From assembly GCA_040905905.1 (NCBI GenBank), contig JBBDQN010000053.1, positions 13,882-77,881 on the forward strand: 64,000 nt of DNA. The letters are read 5' to 3'. The notes under the pieces are model-generated. The model ran no database searches. It saw only the letters and a program-made list of their open reading frames with translations, and was not told where the DNA came from. Numbering within the stretch: position 1 is the stretch's first letter; each line of letters begins with the position of its first letter. This document shows positions 49,896 to 58,432 of the stretch, one piece after another. Origin of the DNA: JAICND01 sp040905905. Lineage in GTDB: Bacteria; Actinomycetota; Acidimicrobiia; Spongiisociales; ZC4RG35. Position numbers and translations under genes: made by a program.

Positions 49896-50941
49896 TCGAT
49901 CGGATGACCCGCAGCCTGATCGAATCCGACGTACCCCTCGATCGGCATCAGCTTCTCGTGGCGGCCCGCCGCCTCGTCAAGGAGGAGGCGCCGTTGGCGC
50001 CCGAAGACCTCATCGAACAGGTGGTCGACAGCCTGGTGGGGTTGGGGCCGCTCGAGGTTCTCTTGCGTGATCCTCTGGTGAGCGACGTCCTCGTCAATGG
50101 ACCCAAAGAAGTCTTTGTTGACCGCGAGGGCCTTTTGACCCGGACCCGGGTGACGTTTCCCGATGACGCCGCGGTCGTCGCCGCGGTGGAGCGGGTCATT
50201 GCCCCGCTCGGTCTTCGTCTCGATCGGGCTTCTCCCATGGTCGATGCCAGGCTGTCCGATGGCAGCCGTCTCCACGCCGTCATCCCGCCGGCGGCCGTTG
50301 ATCGTCCTCTTGTAGCCGTCCGCCGGTTCGTACAGTCCGTTGCCTCCTTGGAGACCTTGGTCTCCATGGGCGTCATGACCACAGATCAGTCGGAGTTTCT
50401 CCAGGGTTCGGTGACAGATCGCCGCAACATCGTCGTCAGCGGCGGTACCGGTACCGGTAAGACCACCCTCCTCAACATTCTGGGGGCCCTTATCCCGACC
50501 GGGGAACGGGTGGTGACCATCGAGGACGCCGCCGAGCTGTCTTTTCCTGGCCATGTCGTGCGTCTCGAGGGTCGACCCGGTAACGCCGAGGGCAAAGGGG
50601 AGATCTCCTTGCGCACGTTATTGCGTTCGGCCCTCCGGCTACGACCGGACCGACTCGTCCTCGGGGAGGTGCGTGGGCCCGAGGCGCTGGACATGATCTC
50701 TGCTCTCAACACGGGTCATGGAGGCTCGATGTCGACCGTCCACGCCAACAGCCCCGAGGAGGCGTTATGGCGATTGGAGACGTTGGCGCTGTCAGGTGGG
50801 GAGCGTGTCGGCGAGGTTGCAGTTCGGCGACAACTCCGCGCCGCAGTCGATCTGATCGTCCAACTCGAGAAGCGCGACGGAGCCCGCCGCTTGGTTGAAG
50901 TAGCTGCGGTCGATGGCGAAGAGGTTCGAGCCGTATGTTGA
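49886..50941 (+). CDS. tadA: TadA-type secretion ATPase
   Basis: A 351-residue type II/IV secretion ATPase. The N-terminal helix set is followed by the core with Walker A GGTGTGKTTLL (about residue 188), VVTIEDAAELSF, a Walker B-region LRPDRLVLGEVRGPEALDM and the His-box end HGGSMSTVHANSPEEAL. It drives assembly or export of the Flp pilus. ATG 49886 overlaps the previous gene by 10 bp, and tadB overlaps its end by 7 bp, so the genes form one operon. Confidence 0.95.
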   Translation: MGVIDRMTRSLIESDVPLDRHQLLVAARRLVKEEAPLAPEDLIEQVVDSLVGLGPLEVLLRDPLVSDVLVNGPKEVFVDREGLLTRTRVTFPDDAAVVAAVERVIAPLGLRLDRASPMVDARLSDGSRLHAVIPPAAVDRPLVAVRRFVQSVASLETLVSMGVMTTDQSEFLQGSVTDRRNIVVSGGTGTGKTTLLNILGALIPTGERVVTIEDAAELSFPGHVVRLEGRPGNAEGKGEISLRTLLRSALRLRPDRLVLGEVRGPEALDMISALNTGHGGSMSTVHANSPEEALWRLETLALSGGERVGEVAVRRQLRAAVDLIVQLEKRDGARRLVEVAAVDGEEVRAVC

Positions 50942-51603
50942 CGTCGTTGCTCCTGGCCCTGTCGATTGGCGGCGTACTGCCGATGCAGCAGGGGCTGCTA
51001 CTGGCTTTGGTCTGGCAGAACCCCGCAGTGGCTTCTCTGCCGGTGTTGGGGGGTTGTGCCTACGCCCTTCGCCAAGAGCGCCGGGCCCATCGGGGAGGGT
51101 CGGTGGCGGCTTTTCACCGGACCGTTGCGGCCGAGTTGCAGGCCGGAAGGTCGTTGCGGTTGTCGCTAGCGGGCGCCTGTCGTTCCGTAACCGAGTTGGG
51201 CCTCGACAGAGTGGCGCGGCTGGCCGAGGCGGGCCGGCCCCTTGAGGAAGTGGCTGCGATCCTGTCGATGGATCAGCGGCTTTTGCCGGCCGCCACCGCG
51301 GTGCGGGTGGCAGGAATGACAGGCGGGTCCGTTGCCGTCGTGTTCGACGCACTGACTGCCGAAGCCGTTGATGACGAGGCTCTCCGGCTTGAACAGCGGG
51401 CCTTGACCGTCCAGGCGCGGTTGTCTGTGGCCATCGTCGGCGGGTTTCCTCTGGTTGTCTTGGCCGGTCAGTTGTTTGGCGGTGAACTTTCCCGCCTGGT
51501 CGCCCGGGGTCCGGTAGGTGCAGCCATGGTGGCGATCGGCGTGTCCCTCTTGTCGTCTGGGTTGCTGGTCGTCTTTTGGCTGATCAGGGCGGCAAAGCAG
51601 TGA
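50935..51603 (+). CDS. tadB: TadB-type inner membrane pilus protein
   Basis: A 222-residue type II secretion F-domain protein. The central helical part contains FHRTVAAELQAGRSLRLSLAGACRS and VAGMTGGSVAVVFDALTAEA, and two C-terminal hydrophobic segments (residues ~160-220) anchor it. It forms the membrane platform of the Tad machine with the next gene product. ATG 50935 overlaps tadA, and GTGA links the stop to tadC. Shorter than classical TadB, as in other actinobacteria. Confidence 0.82.
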   Translation: MLTSLLLALSIGGVLPMQQGLLLALVWQNPAVASLPVLGGCAYALRQERRAHRGGSVAAFHRTVAAELQAGRSLRLSLAGACRSVTELGLDRVARLAEAGRPLEEVAAILSMDQRLLPAATAVRVAGMTGGSVAVVFDALTAEAVDDEALRLEQRALTVQARLSVAIVGGFPLVVLAGQLFGGELSRLVARGPVGAAMVAIGVSLLSSGLLVVFWLIRAAKQ

Positions 51604-52172
51604 CAGGCGCCATGACCATCGCGTTGGCCGTCTCGGTCCTGATCAGGTACCCGTGGCTGCTGCTCGCTTACCTAGCGGTGCCCCTGGTCAAGTGGATACG
51701 GCGTGGTCGAGAGCGTCGGCGAATCGAAGGAGAAGCCCTGATCGGTGTCGTTACGTGTGCCCGTTCCCTGCTGGTCGGTATCACCGGCGGCTTGCCTCTG
51801 GCGGCCGCTCTCGAACTCTCCAACGTTCAGGTGGGCCCGGTGGTGGGCGCCGAGCTGACCCGGGTTTTGCGTGTCGCCCGCCGCCAGGGTGTGGCCAACG
51901 CCCTGGCCGGGTCGGAGGGCCGGCTGACGCGGCCACTTCTCTCGCGGTTGGCCCTTGCCCAGGCAAGTGGAGCACCGATGTCGGAGGCGGTAGCGGCGTT
52001 TCTCAACGAGACCCGGGCGATTCGACGGACCCAGGCTCTGGAACGAGTCCGTCGGCTTCCGGTCGCGTTGATGATCCCCCTGGGCCTGTTGATCCTTCCC
52101 GGTTTTGTCGTGTTGTTTGTCGGCCCGATTGTCTTGGGATCGTTGGTCGACCTTTTTGGTGCATTGCCGTGA
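51600..52172 (+). CDS. tadC: TadC-type inner membrane pilus protein
   Basis: A 190-residue F-domain protein. It has a hydrophobic N-terminus, a cytoplasmic helical part with LVGITGGLPLAAALELS and AQASGAPMSEAVAAFLNETRA, and a final membrane pair (VALMIPLGLLILPGFVVLFVGPIVLGSLV). It partners TadB in the pilus assembly platform. GTG 51600 overlaps the tadB stop by 4 bp; ATG 51612 is an alternative. The next gene, the pilin, starts after 53 bp. Confidence 0.82.
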   Translation: MTGAMTIALAVSVLIRYPWLLLAYLAVPLVKWIRRGRERRRIEGEALIGVVTCARSLLVGITGGLPLAAALELSNVQVGPVVGAELTRVLRVARRQGVANALAGSEGRLTRPLLSRLALAQASGAPMSEAVAAFLNETRAIRRTQALERVRRLPVALMIPLGLLILPGFVVLFVGPIVLGSLVDLFGALP

Positions 52173-52225
52173 TCGCACTTCCCCCCGCGCCGGCCGGATG
52201 CCGGCCCGAAGGAAAGGAGCTGGTT

Positions 52226-52426
52226 ATGCCGGCTTGGTGGATGCGACTAATCGCCCGGTGGCAACGAGACGATCGGGGACAGGGGACCGTGGAGTACTTC
52301 CTGGTCATCCTGGCCGCCACGGCCCTGGCGGTGATCCTCTTCAAGTGGGTCCAGAGCAGTGGTGGCACCGGGATCATCAGCACCATTTTGGGCAAGGTGG
52401 TGCAGTGGGTCTCGAAGCAGTTCTGA
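52226..52426 (+). CDS. Flp-type pilin (DUF4244-like)
   Basis: A 66-residue prepilin. The leader ends in DDRGQGTVEYFLVIL, with the acidic residue and Tyr of the Flp cleavage region, and a single hydrophobic helix follows (FLVILAATALAVILFKWV). A prepilin peptidase cleaves such proteins before assembly; the peptidase gene is not in the window. ATG 52226 follows AAGGAGC. It is the main filament candidate of the Tad cluster. The position after tadC matches the mycobacterial Rv3656c order. Confidence 0.85.
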   Translation: MPAWWMRLIARWQRDDRGQGTVEYFLVILAATALAVILFKWVQSSGGTGIISTILGKVVQWVSKQF

Positions 52427-52794
52427 CCCGGAGATCGGATCGCGGGGGGGTCGCTATGGAACTGGCTGTGACCATTCCCACCTTGATCCTGGTGTTGTTG
52501 GCGGCCCTTGAGGTGGTGGTGGTAGCCCGCACCCAACTGGAACTGGTGGCCGCCGCCCGTGAGGGAGCCAGAGTGGCGGCCACCGTAGCCGACCCCTCCC
52601 GTGCAGTGACCGCCGTTGAGAACGCCCTGGCACCGGTTCTCTCCGATCGCGTTCGCGTGACGGTCACCAGACCGGCAGTCGTGGGCCGGGCCGCCACGGT
52701 GGTCGTCTCTCTCCGTCACCGGATGGTGACTCCGCTGCTTCGGTGGCTTGAGGTCGATCTCCGAGGACGGGCGGTGATGAGGGTGGAGCGGTGA
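52405..52794 (+). CDS. TadE-like pseudopilin
   Basis: About 129 residues from GTG 52405. The N-terminal RSDRGGVAMELAVTIPTLILVLLAALEVV is the TadE pattern: a basic turn, Glu after a small residue, then a long hydrophobic helix. The start is not certain; ATG 52456 would drop the basic turn that precedes the family helix, so the longer form is preferred, although it overlaps the pilin gene by 22 bp. It probably is a minor pilin. It overlaps the next gene by 4 bp. Confidence 0.78.
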   Translation: MGLEAVLTRRSDRGGVAMELAVTIPTLILVLLAALEVVVVARTQLELVAAAREGARVAATVADPSRAVTAVENALAPVLSDRVRVTVTRPAVVGRAATVVVSLRHRMVTPLLRWLEVDLRGRAVMRVER

Positions 52795-53174
52795 TGATGT
52801 CCGGTGGCCATGACGAGGGCAGTGGAACGTTGCTGGCAGTGGCGACGATGGCGGTGGTGATCGTCGCTGCCCTGGCCCTGGTTGCGGCCACCCAGATTGT
52901 GAGCGGGCGGGCGCGGGCGGTGACTGCTGCCGACGCCGCGGCCCTGGCCGCCGCAGTTCACACATTTCCTCCAGCCGGAGGAGGGGTAAGTCCTGGCAAG
53001 GCGGCTGCGTCGATAGCTCAGGCGAATGCTGCTCGGCTGACGGTGTGCCGGTGCCCGGTCGACTCGACGCTCCGGGTCCGGTCGGTGGAGGTGTGGGTCG
53101 AGACCCGGGTCCAAGTTGTTTTGTTAGGAGAGGTGGCGGTAGCAGCGGCCAGCCGGGCCGAATACGTCCCCTGA
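52791..53174 (+). CDS. Rv3654c-like TadE-related protein
   Basis: A 127-residue protein. An N-terminal Gly/His region precedes a membrane helix (TLLAVATMAVVIVAALALVAA) and a short external Ala-rich part with ARAVTAADAAALAAAVH, typical of the helicase/secretion-neighbourhood TadE-like family of actinobacteria. It has two cysteines (VCRCP). Start GTG 52791, with ATG 52794 and 52797 also in frame. It is the last gene of the Tad set; the convergent helicase follows 11 bp later, a known neighbour. Confidence 0.78.
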   Translation: MMMSGGHDEGSGTLLAVATMAVVIVAALALVAATQIVSGRARAVTAADAAALAAAVHTFPPAGGGVSPGKAAASIAQANAARLTVCRCPVDSTLRVRSVEVWVETRVQVVLLGEVAVAAASRAEYVP

Positions 53175-53185
53175 TTTGCGATCAC

Positions 53186-55432
53186 CTAGAGGTCGAGGAT
53201 GGTTCGCAGCAGTCTCACCGACCCGTTCTTGGAGAGGGGCTCGTTGAGGTTTCCGCACTTGGGTGATTGGACACAGGAGGGACAGCCCGCCCGACACGGA
53301 CATCTTTCCACCGCCTCCATGGTCGCCTGCCAATGCCGCTTACCCGCCGCAAAGGCGATCGGGGAAATTCCCGCTCCACCGGGATAGGCCTCGTAGATAA
53401 AGATGGTTGAGGTGCCTGTCGCCTGGTGCCAGTTGGTGGAGAGCCCACCGATGTCCCAGCGGTCACAGACAGCCATGAGCGGCAGCAGAGCGATCCCGGC
53501 GTGTTCGGCGGCATGTAACGAGCCGAGTAACTCGGCTCCGACGTTGGCGGCCGATATGAGGGGGTCGGGAATGCTCATCCAGATCCCCTGCGTGCTTAGA
53601 CGGGAAGGAGGAAGGTCGAGATAGACGTTGTCAATCACCTCGCGGGTTCCTAGCCGGCGTTTCTGATAGCCGGTCACTTGCGTTTCGACCTCAACCTGTC
53701 CCAGGTGAAGCTGGATCAGGCCCATCGTCGCCGCTGCTTCTAGTTCGATGACCTCGAGGTTTATCTCCTGGCGGGTCTGGGTGTAATAGCCCACGTCGGC
53801 CGGACGCACACGTACCTCCCGGCGGGCCGTGTCAAGCTCCTCGACCAGGTAGGAGTCACCCTGATGCAAGTAGATGGCGCCCAGATGGGCGTCACGGAAG
53901 ACCCGTGACTCCTCCAGGGTTCCCAACATTGATCCGTTTGACACGATGGTGTAGGTCGGACCACCGCTTCCCCGGATGTCGATCGAGGGGGCGGGGCGGG
54001 TGCGGCGAGACCAGTACAACTTTTGTTCTTTGAGACGGAGGTGACCGCTCTGGACGAGTCGGTTGGCGGCTTCTTCGATTGACGGGCCGAGAATCTCGCG
54101 GTCCGACAAATCGAGAGGGAGCTCATGGGCAGCACAGGCCGCATGGGCTTGCGCGACCAGGGGATTGTCGGGGTTGATCACGACAGCCTCAGAGGGCCGG
54201 GAGAAGAGCTCCTGGGGATGGCTCATCAGGTACTGATCGAGAGCATCCTCCCCGGCCACCAGGATCGCCAGCGATTGCTGACGGCTCCGACCGGCCCTGC
54301 CCACCTGCTGGCGGAAGGCCGCCATGGTCCCTGGAAAGGTGGTGACGATGGCGGCGTCGAGCCCACCGACATCGATCCCAAGCTCAAGGGCGTTGGTGGC
54401 CACGACCCCGCGCAACTCGCCCGAGAAGAGCCGTCGCTCCACCTCGCGACGCTGAGAAGCCGTGTAACCGGCCCGATAGGGAGCCACCAGGTCGGCCAGA
54501 TCGCGCTCGAGCCGCTCACCTGTCCATCGATAGATCAACTCGGTTGTCTTGCGTCCGCGGGCGAAGGCGATGGTGCGGTGCCCCGCCTTGATGAGGTCAG
54601 CCAGCAGTTCCGACGTTTCCGCCGCAGCCGACCGCCGCCTCCCATCTCCTCCCTCGAGCAGAGTCGGATTCCACAGAGCCACAAGCCGTTCGCCCCTTGG
54701 CGAGTCGTCGCCGTCCATCACCTCGACGTCAAGGCCGGTGAGCTGGCGGGCCAGGGCTCCGGCGTTGCCGATGGTCGCAGACGAGAGGATGAAGGTGGGC
54801 GCGGCGCGGTAGTGGGCGGCCAACCGTCGCAGACGACGGAGGATCATCGCGGCGTGGGTTCCGAAGATACCTCGCAGGGTGTGGGCTTCGTCTATCACCA
54901 CGTAACGCAGCCTGTGCAGGAAATCGGCCCACTGTTCGTGGAAGGGGAGTATCCCCATGTGGAGCATGTCAGGGTTGGTCAACACGACATTCGCCTTGCG
55001 GCGCACGGCGGGTCGGTCCTCCCGGGCAGTATCGCCGTCGTAGATGGCCACCTTTGCCTCGGGGATCGCGAAACGACGCAGGGATCCGGCCTGGTCCTGA
55101 GCGAGGGCCTTGGTGGGATAGATCAAAAGCGACGTGGAGGTGGGATCGGTGAGTAGCGACTCGAGGATCGGAACCTGGAAACACAGGGACTTTCCAGAGG
55201 CGGTACCGGCTGCCAGGACGACATGCTGGCCAGAACGAATGCGCACGACGGCGTCGACCTGATGCCGGTAGAGGCGTTCTATGCCTCGTTCGCGCAATCT
55301 GAGCGCAACCAACGGGTTCAGGGCCAGATCGGCGTGTTGGGCAGCCCTGGCACCGATCCGTTCGACATGGACCAGTTCACCATCACGATCGGGGTCGTCC
55401 CGCCAGCCCGTCACAAGGTCCGCCAACTCCAC
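53186..55432 (-). CDS. DEAH-box helicase with DUF1998 zinc domain
   Basis: A 748-residue superfamily 2 helicase. Motif I is AAGTASGKSL, motif II VIDEAHTL, motif III LSSATIGN and motif VI QVGRAGRSRQ. The C-terminal DUF1998 part has the cysteine cluster CPCRAGCPSCVQSPKC. The nearest relatives are the Rv3649/YprA (MrfA) type, which act in repair of DNA damage. The location next to Tad genes is a known actinobacterial arrangement and need not mean shared function. Start GTG 55432, 47 bp from the divergent AHSA1-PDZ-DinB gene. Confidence 0.9.
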   Translation of the reverse strand: MELADLVTGWRDDPDRDGELVHVERIGARAAQHADLALNPLVALRLRERGIERLYRHQVDAVVRIRSGQHVVLAAGTASGKSLCFQVPILESLLTDPTSTSLLIYPTKALAQDQAGSLRRFAIPEAKVAIYDGDTAREDRPAVRRKANVVLTNPDMLHMGILPFHEQWADFLHRLRYVVIDEAHTLRGIFGTHAAMILRRLRRLAAHYRAAPTFILSSATIGNAGALARQLTGLDVEVMDGDDSPRGERLVALWNPTLLEGGDGRRRSAAAETSELLADLIKAGHRTIAFARGRKTTELIYRWTGERLERDLADLVAPYRAGYTASQRREVERRLFSGELRGVVATNALELGIDVGGLDAAIVTTFPGTMAAFRQQVGRAGRSRQQSLAILVAGEDALDQYLMSHPQELFSRPSEAVVINPDNPLVAQAHAACAAHELPLDLSDREILGPSIEEAANRLVQSGHLRLKEQKLYWSRRTRPAPSIDIRGSGGPTYTIVSNGSMLGTLEESRVFRDAHLGAIYLHQGDSYLVEELDTARREVRVRPADVGYYTQTRQEINLEVIELEAAATMGLIQLHLGQVEVETQVTGYQKRRLGTREVIDNVYLDLPPSRLSTQGIWMSIPDPLISAANVGAELLGSLHAAEHAGIALLPLMAVCDRWDIGGLSTNWHQATGTSTIFIYEAYPGGAGISPIAFAAGKRHWQATMEAVERCPCRAGCPSCVQSPKCGNLNEPLSKNGSVRLLRTILDL

Positions 55433-55479
55433 CCGCGCACGTTAGGACTCTGGAATAAGCTCGCCCTAGGAGGTGGTCG

Positions 55480-56676
55480 ATGTCCAACAATCGAGTCGTG
55501 GCCGAGATCGAGGTGCAGGCCGCGCCCGTCGAGGTGTTTCGCATGTTCACAAACTCGACGGCCCTGAGAGAGTGGCTATCCGATGCCGCCTTGGTCATGG
55601 CCCGACCCGGCGGACGGATTTTCCTCGGATGGAACGACGGCTATCAGACAGTCGGGCAATTCACGACGATGGATCCCACGAAAGGGATTGCCTTCACCTG
55701 GCAGGGAACCGGGGATCCGGGCGCAACGAAGGTCAAGGTCAGTCTGCTGCCGACCGACTCCGGGACCGCGGTGAAGGTACGACATTCCGGTTTTGGCGAC
55801 GACAAGAAGTCAAGGGCCGCAGCTCGGGACATGAAGGCGGCCTGGCGCGGATCGCTGGAAAACCTGGCCTCTGTCCTTGAATCGGGCGAGGACCTCCGAT
55901 TCACCCGTCGTCCCATGTTGGGAGTCTTTGTCGACGGGGAGGCCCGGGATGACGACGGGGCGCGGTTGGGCGTGAAGCTGGGAGGAACAGTCGACGGCAT
56001 GGGGGCCGCGGCCGCCGGCCTGATGGGAGGGGACATCATCTCCTCGCTAGGCGGCAAGCAAGTGCGGACTTTTACCGATCTCGGGACGGCGGCATCCGCG
56101 CACCGAGCGGGCGACGTCGTTGAAGTTGGATACGTGCGCGACGGCAAGGCCGAAAGCGTGCAGATGACGCTGTCCGGTCGTGACATCGGTGAGGTTGAGA
56201 TGACCGCGGTCGGTCTTGCAGTCAAGGTGGGCGCCATGTGTCAGCGCTTCTCCGACGACCTGGCAGCGACTCTGGAAGGTGTCACCGATGAAGAGGCCAA
56301 CCGCAAGCCTGCCGAGGGCGAATGGTCCGTCAAAGAGATTCTCGCCCACCTGATCGAGGGGGAGGGCGACCTTCACAGCCAAATCGTCGAGACCTTCGAA
56401 GGGGTAGAGCGTTATTTCGACGGAGGACTCGGCAACTCCCACTGGCGAACGAAGGTGATTGCCGACTCGTATCCAGATATCTGGTCGATGGTCGACAGTT
56501 ACCGCAATCTGATGGCTCAAACCGTTGGCCTGATTTCTTCGATCCCTCCGGACCTGGAGAAAAGGCGCGCGAGTTTCTGGCGAGTTTCCTTCCCCTACAA
56601 CGAAGGCGACTCCCATTTCGACGAGCACATCGACCAGATCAAGGCGGCAGTTGCGGTCGCCCGGGGACAAAGCTGA
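55480..56676 (+). CDS. Three-domain AHSA1-PDZ-DinB protein
   Basis: A 398-residue protein. Residues ~1-130 are an SRPBCC/AHSA1 domain (EIEVQAAPVEVFRMFTNSTALREWL, then the GRIFLGWNDG strand). Residues ~140-230 look like a PDZ domain (LGVKLGGTVDGMGAAAAGLMGGDIISSLGGKQV). Residues ~245-395 look like a DinB-type four-helix bundle (GEWSVKEILAHLIEGEGDLHSQIV and DEHIDQI). Each is common alone near ECF sigma factors; the chain of all three is unusual. A PDZ without a membrane part suggests peptide binding in the cytoplasm. ATG 55480 follows TAGGAGGT. It precedes the DGPF and ECF42-like genes. Confidence 0.78.
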   Translation: MSNNRVVAEIEVQAAPVEVFRMFTNSTALREWLSDAALVMARPGGRIFLGWNDGYQTVGQFTTMDPTKGIAFTWQGTGDPGATKVKVSLLPTDSGTAVKVRHSGFGDDKKSRAAARDMKAAWRGSLENLASVLESGEDLRFTRRPMLGVFVDGEARDDDGARLGVKLGGTVDGMGAAAAGLMGGDIISSLGGKQVRTFTDLGTAASAHRAGDVVEVGYVRDGKAESVQMTLSGRDIGEVEMTAVGLAVKVGAMCQRFSDDLAATLEGVTDEEANRKPAEGEWSVKEILAHLIEGEGDLHSQIVETFEGVERYFDGGLGNSHWRTKVIADSYPDIWSMVDSYRNLMAQTVGLISSIPPDLEKRRASFWRVSFPYNEGDSHFDEHIDQIKAAVAVARGQS

Positions 56677-56833
56677 GTCAGGCGTTTTCGTAGGCTGGCC
56701 AGCTCGTCACTCCAACTCGATATTCCTTGCAAGAAACCGGTCAGAGCCGTCGAATCAAGGCCGGGATGATCGTCGTAGCTTCATCGCCTCGATCAGTCAT
56801 CCGTCACAAGAACGGTTCGGAGTAGGAGGACTT

Positions 56834-57187
56834 GTGCAGTACATGTTGTTGATCTACGAGGACGAAACCGCCGAGGCCCGGCTCAGTAGCGAAGAGCAGC
56901 AGGCTTCGATTGGTCGTCATATCGAGCTGGCCCGCCGCCTCCGTAACGAGAATCGATTGGTGGCCGCCGATCCGCTACAGCCCGCCGCCACTGCGACCTG
57001 TGTGCGGGTTGAGAATGGCAGGGTGGTTCTCACCGATGGGCCTTACGCCGAGACCAAAGAACAGTTGGCCGGTTTCTATCTGGTCGAGGCAACCGACCTC
57101 GATCAGGCCCTGGCCGATGCAGCCGCGATACCTTCAGCGGCTCGAGGGATCGTCGAGGTAAGGCCGATCCTCGATCTGCAAGCATGA
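56834..57187 (+). CDS. DGPF/YCII-related protein
   Basis: A 117-residue protein of the YCII superfamily. The DGPF-type motif is DGPYAETKEQLAGFYLVEA near residue 65, and the opening VQYMLLIYED is typical of the group. Such genes regularly sit beside ECF42-type sigma factors and may bind a small signal. GTG 56834 follows AGGAGGA. The stop lies 6 bp before the start of the sigma factor, so the two are cotranscribed. The 157 bp upstream holds no gene and no obvious hairpin. Confidence 0.88.
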   Translation: MQYMLLIYEDETAEARLSSEEQQASIGRHIELARRLRNENRLVAADPLQPAATATCVRVENGRVVLTDGPYAETKEQLAGFYLVEATDLDQALADAAAIPSAARGIVEVRPILDLQA

Positions 57188-57193
57188 GATGAC

Positions 57194-58432
57194 TTGAGGC
57201 CCACCGAAGCACTGGACCGCATCTTCCGCGAACAGCACGGTTTGGTGCTCGCGTCCCTCGTCCGATTTTTCCATGACCTCGACCTTGCCGAAGACACGTT
57301 GCAAGAGGCCGTTACCGCCGCGTTACGTTCCTGGGCAGATGTCGGGGTACCGGATCATCCGGCCGGGTGGTTGCTGACTGTGGCGCGCCGCAAGGGGATC
57401 GACCAGCTTCGCCGTCGCCGCAACTTCGCCCGGGTCAGCGCCCTACTCGCCGAGCCTGGTTTTACGGAGGCCCCCGAACCTGGGGAGGAATATGCGGTGC
57501 CCGACGAACGGTTGCGGTTGATGTTCACCTGTTGTCACCCGGCGCTGCCGTTGGAGGCGCAGGTCGCGCTCACGTTGCGCACCCTGGGGGGGTTGACCAC
57601 CTCCGAGATTGCCAGGGCCTTCCTTACCACCGAAGCCACCATGTACCAGCGGATCACGAGAGCCAAGAAAAAGATCGCCCTGGCAGGCATCCCCTACGCC
57701 GTGCCGGTCACAGAGCAACTCGGAGAACGCCTTGATGCGGTCCTGGCCGTTATCTATCTCATCTTCAATGAGGGCTACTCCGGCTCGGCGGGATCGGACC
57801 TGGTCAGACTCGACCTGTGCCTGGAGGCCATCAGGCTCTCCGAGATGGTGGCGGCGTTGATGCAGGCCGAACCCGAACCGGCCGGTCTGGCTGCTCTCCT
57901 CTGCTTGATCGAGTCGCGTCGACAGGCGCGGCTGGATGAGCAGGGTGAATTGGTGCTGCTCGAGGACCAGGATCGGTCAACGTGGGATCGGTCGCTGCTG
58001 GGCCAGGGTCGGGTCTGGTTGGAGCGAGCGCTGGAGGCTCCCGGGCCGATTGGTCCCTACGTATTGCAGGCGGAGATAGCTGCGACCCATGGCGCCGCCA
58101 GAAACGCCGCAGATACCGACTGGGCCCGAATCGTGTACCTGTACGGAGAGTTGGCGAGAGCCCACCCGACTCCGGTTGTGGCCCTCAACCATGCTGTCGC
58201 CGTTGCGATGTGGCAGGGTCCGCAGGTGGGTTTGGACTTGTTGGAGCCATTGGCCGATGGTCTGGCGCGGTACCAACCGTTCCATGCCGCCCGGGGAGAA
58301 TTGGCAGCCCGGGCCGGCCGCCGAAACGTGGCTATCGAATCCTTTGCAAAGGCGATCGAGTTGTCGGCTAACGAGGTTGAGCGTCGGCATCTGGAACGGC
58401 GGCTCTCAGCAGTCCGCTCTCTCAATCCTTGA
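57194..58432 (+). CDS. ECF42-like sigma factor with C-terminal helical domain
   Basis: A 412-residue sigma factor. Regions 2 and 4 are at residues ~10-80 (LVRFFHDLDLAEDTLQEAV) and ~125-180 (GGLTTSEIARAFLTTEATMYQRITRAKKKI). The long C-terminal half (DUF6596/TPR-like: YLIFNEGYS, LVLLEDQDRSTWDRSLL, TDWARIVYLYGELA) is typical of the ECF42 group, where it replaces a separate anti-sigma factor. The DGPF gene next to it fits this group. The start is TTG 57194. Its end overlaps the convergent ftsH gene by 11 bp. Confidence 0.9.
   Translation: MRPTEALDRIFREQHGLVLASLVRFFHDLDLAEDTLQEAVTAALRSWADVGVPDHPAGWLLTVARRKGIDQLRRRRNFARVSALLAEPGFTEAPEPGEEYAVPDERLRLMFTCCHPALPLEAQVALTLRTLGGLTTSEIARAFLTTEATMYQRITRAKKKIALAGIPYAVPVTEQLGERLDAVLAVIYLIFNEGYSGSAGSDLVRLDLCLEAIRLSEMVAALMQAEPEPAGLAALLCLIESRRQARLDEQGELVLLEDQDRSTWDRSLLGQGRVWLERALEAPGPIGPYVLQAEIAATHGAARNAADTDWARIVYLYGELARAHPTPVVALNHAVAVAMWQGPQVGLDLLEPLADGLARYQPFHAARGELAARAGRRNVAIESFAKAIELSANEVERRHLERRLSAVRSLNP

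Noticed and set aside
49886..50941. General type IV pilus or conjugation ATPase instead of TadA
   Set aside because: The linked tadB, tadC, Flp-type pilin and TadE genes make the Tad assignment more likely.
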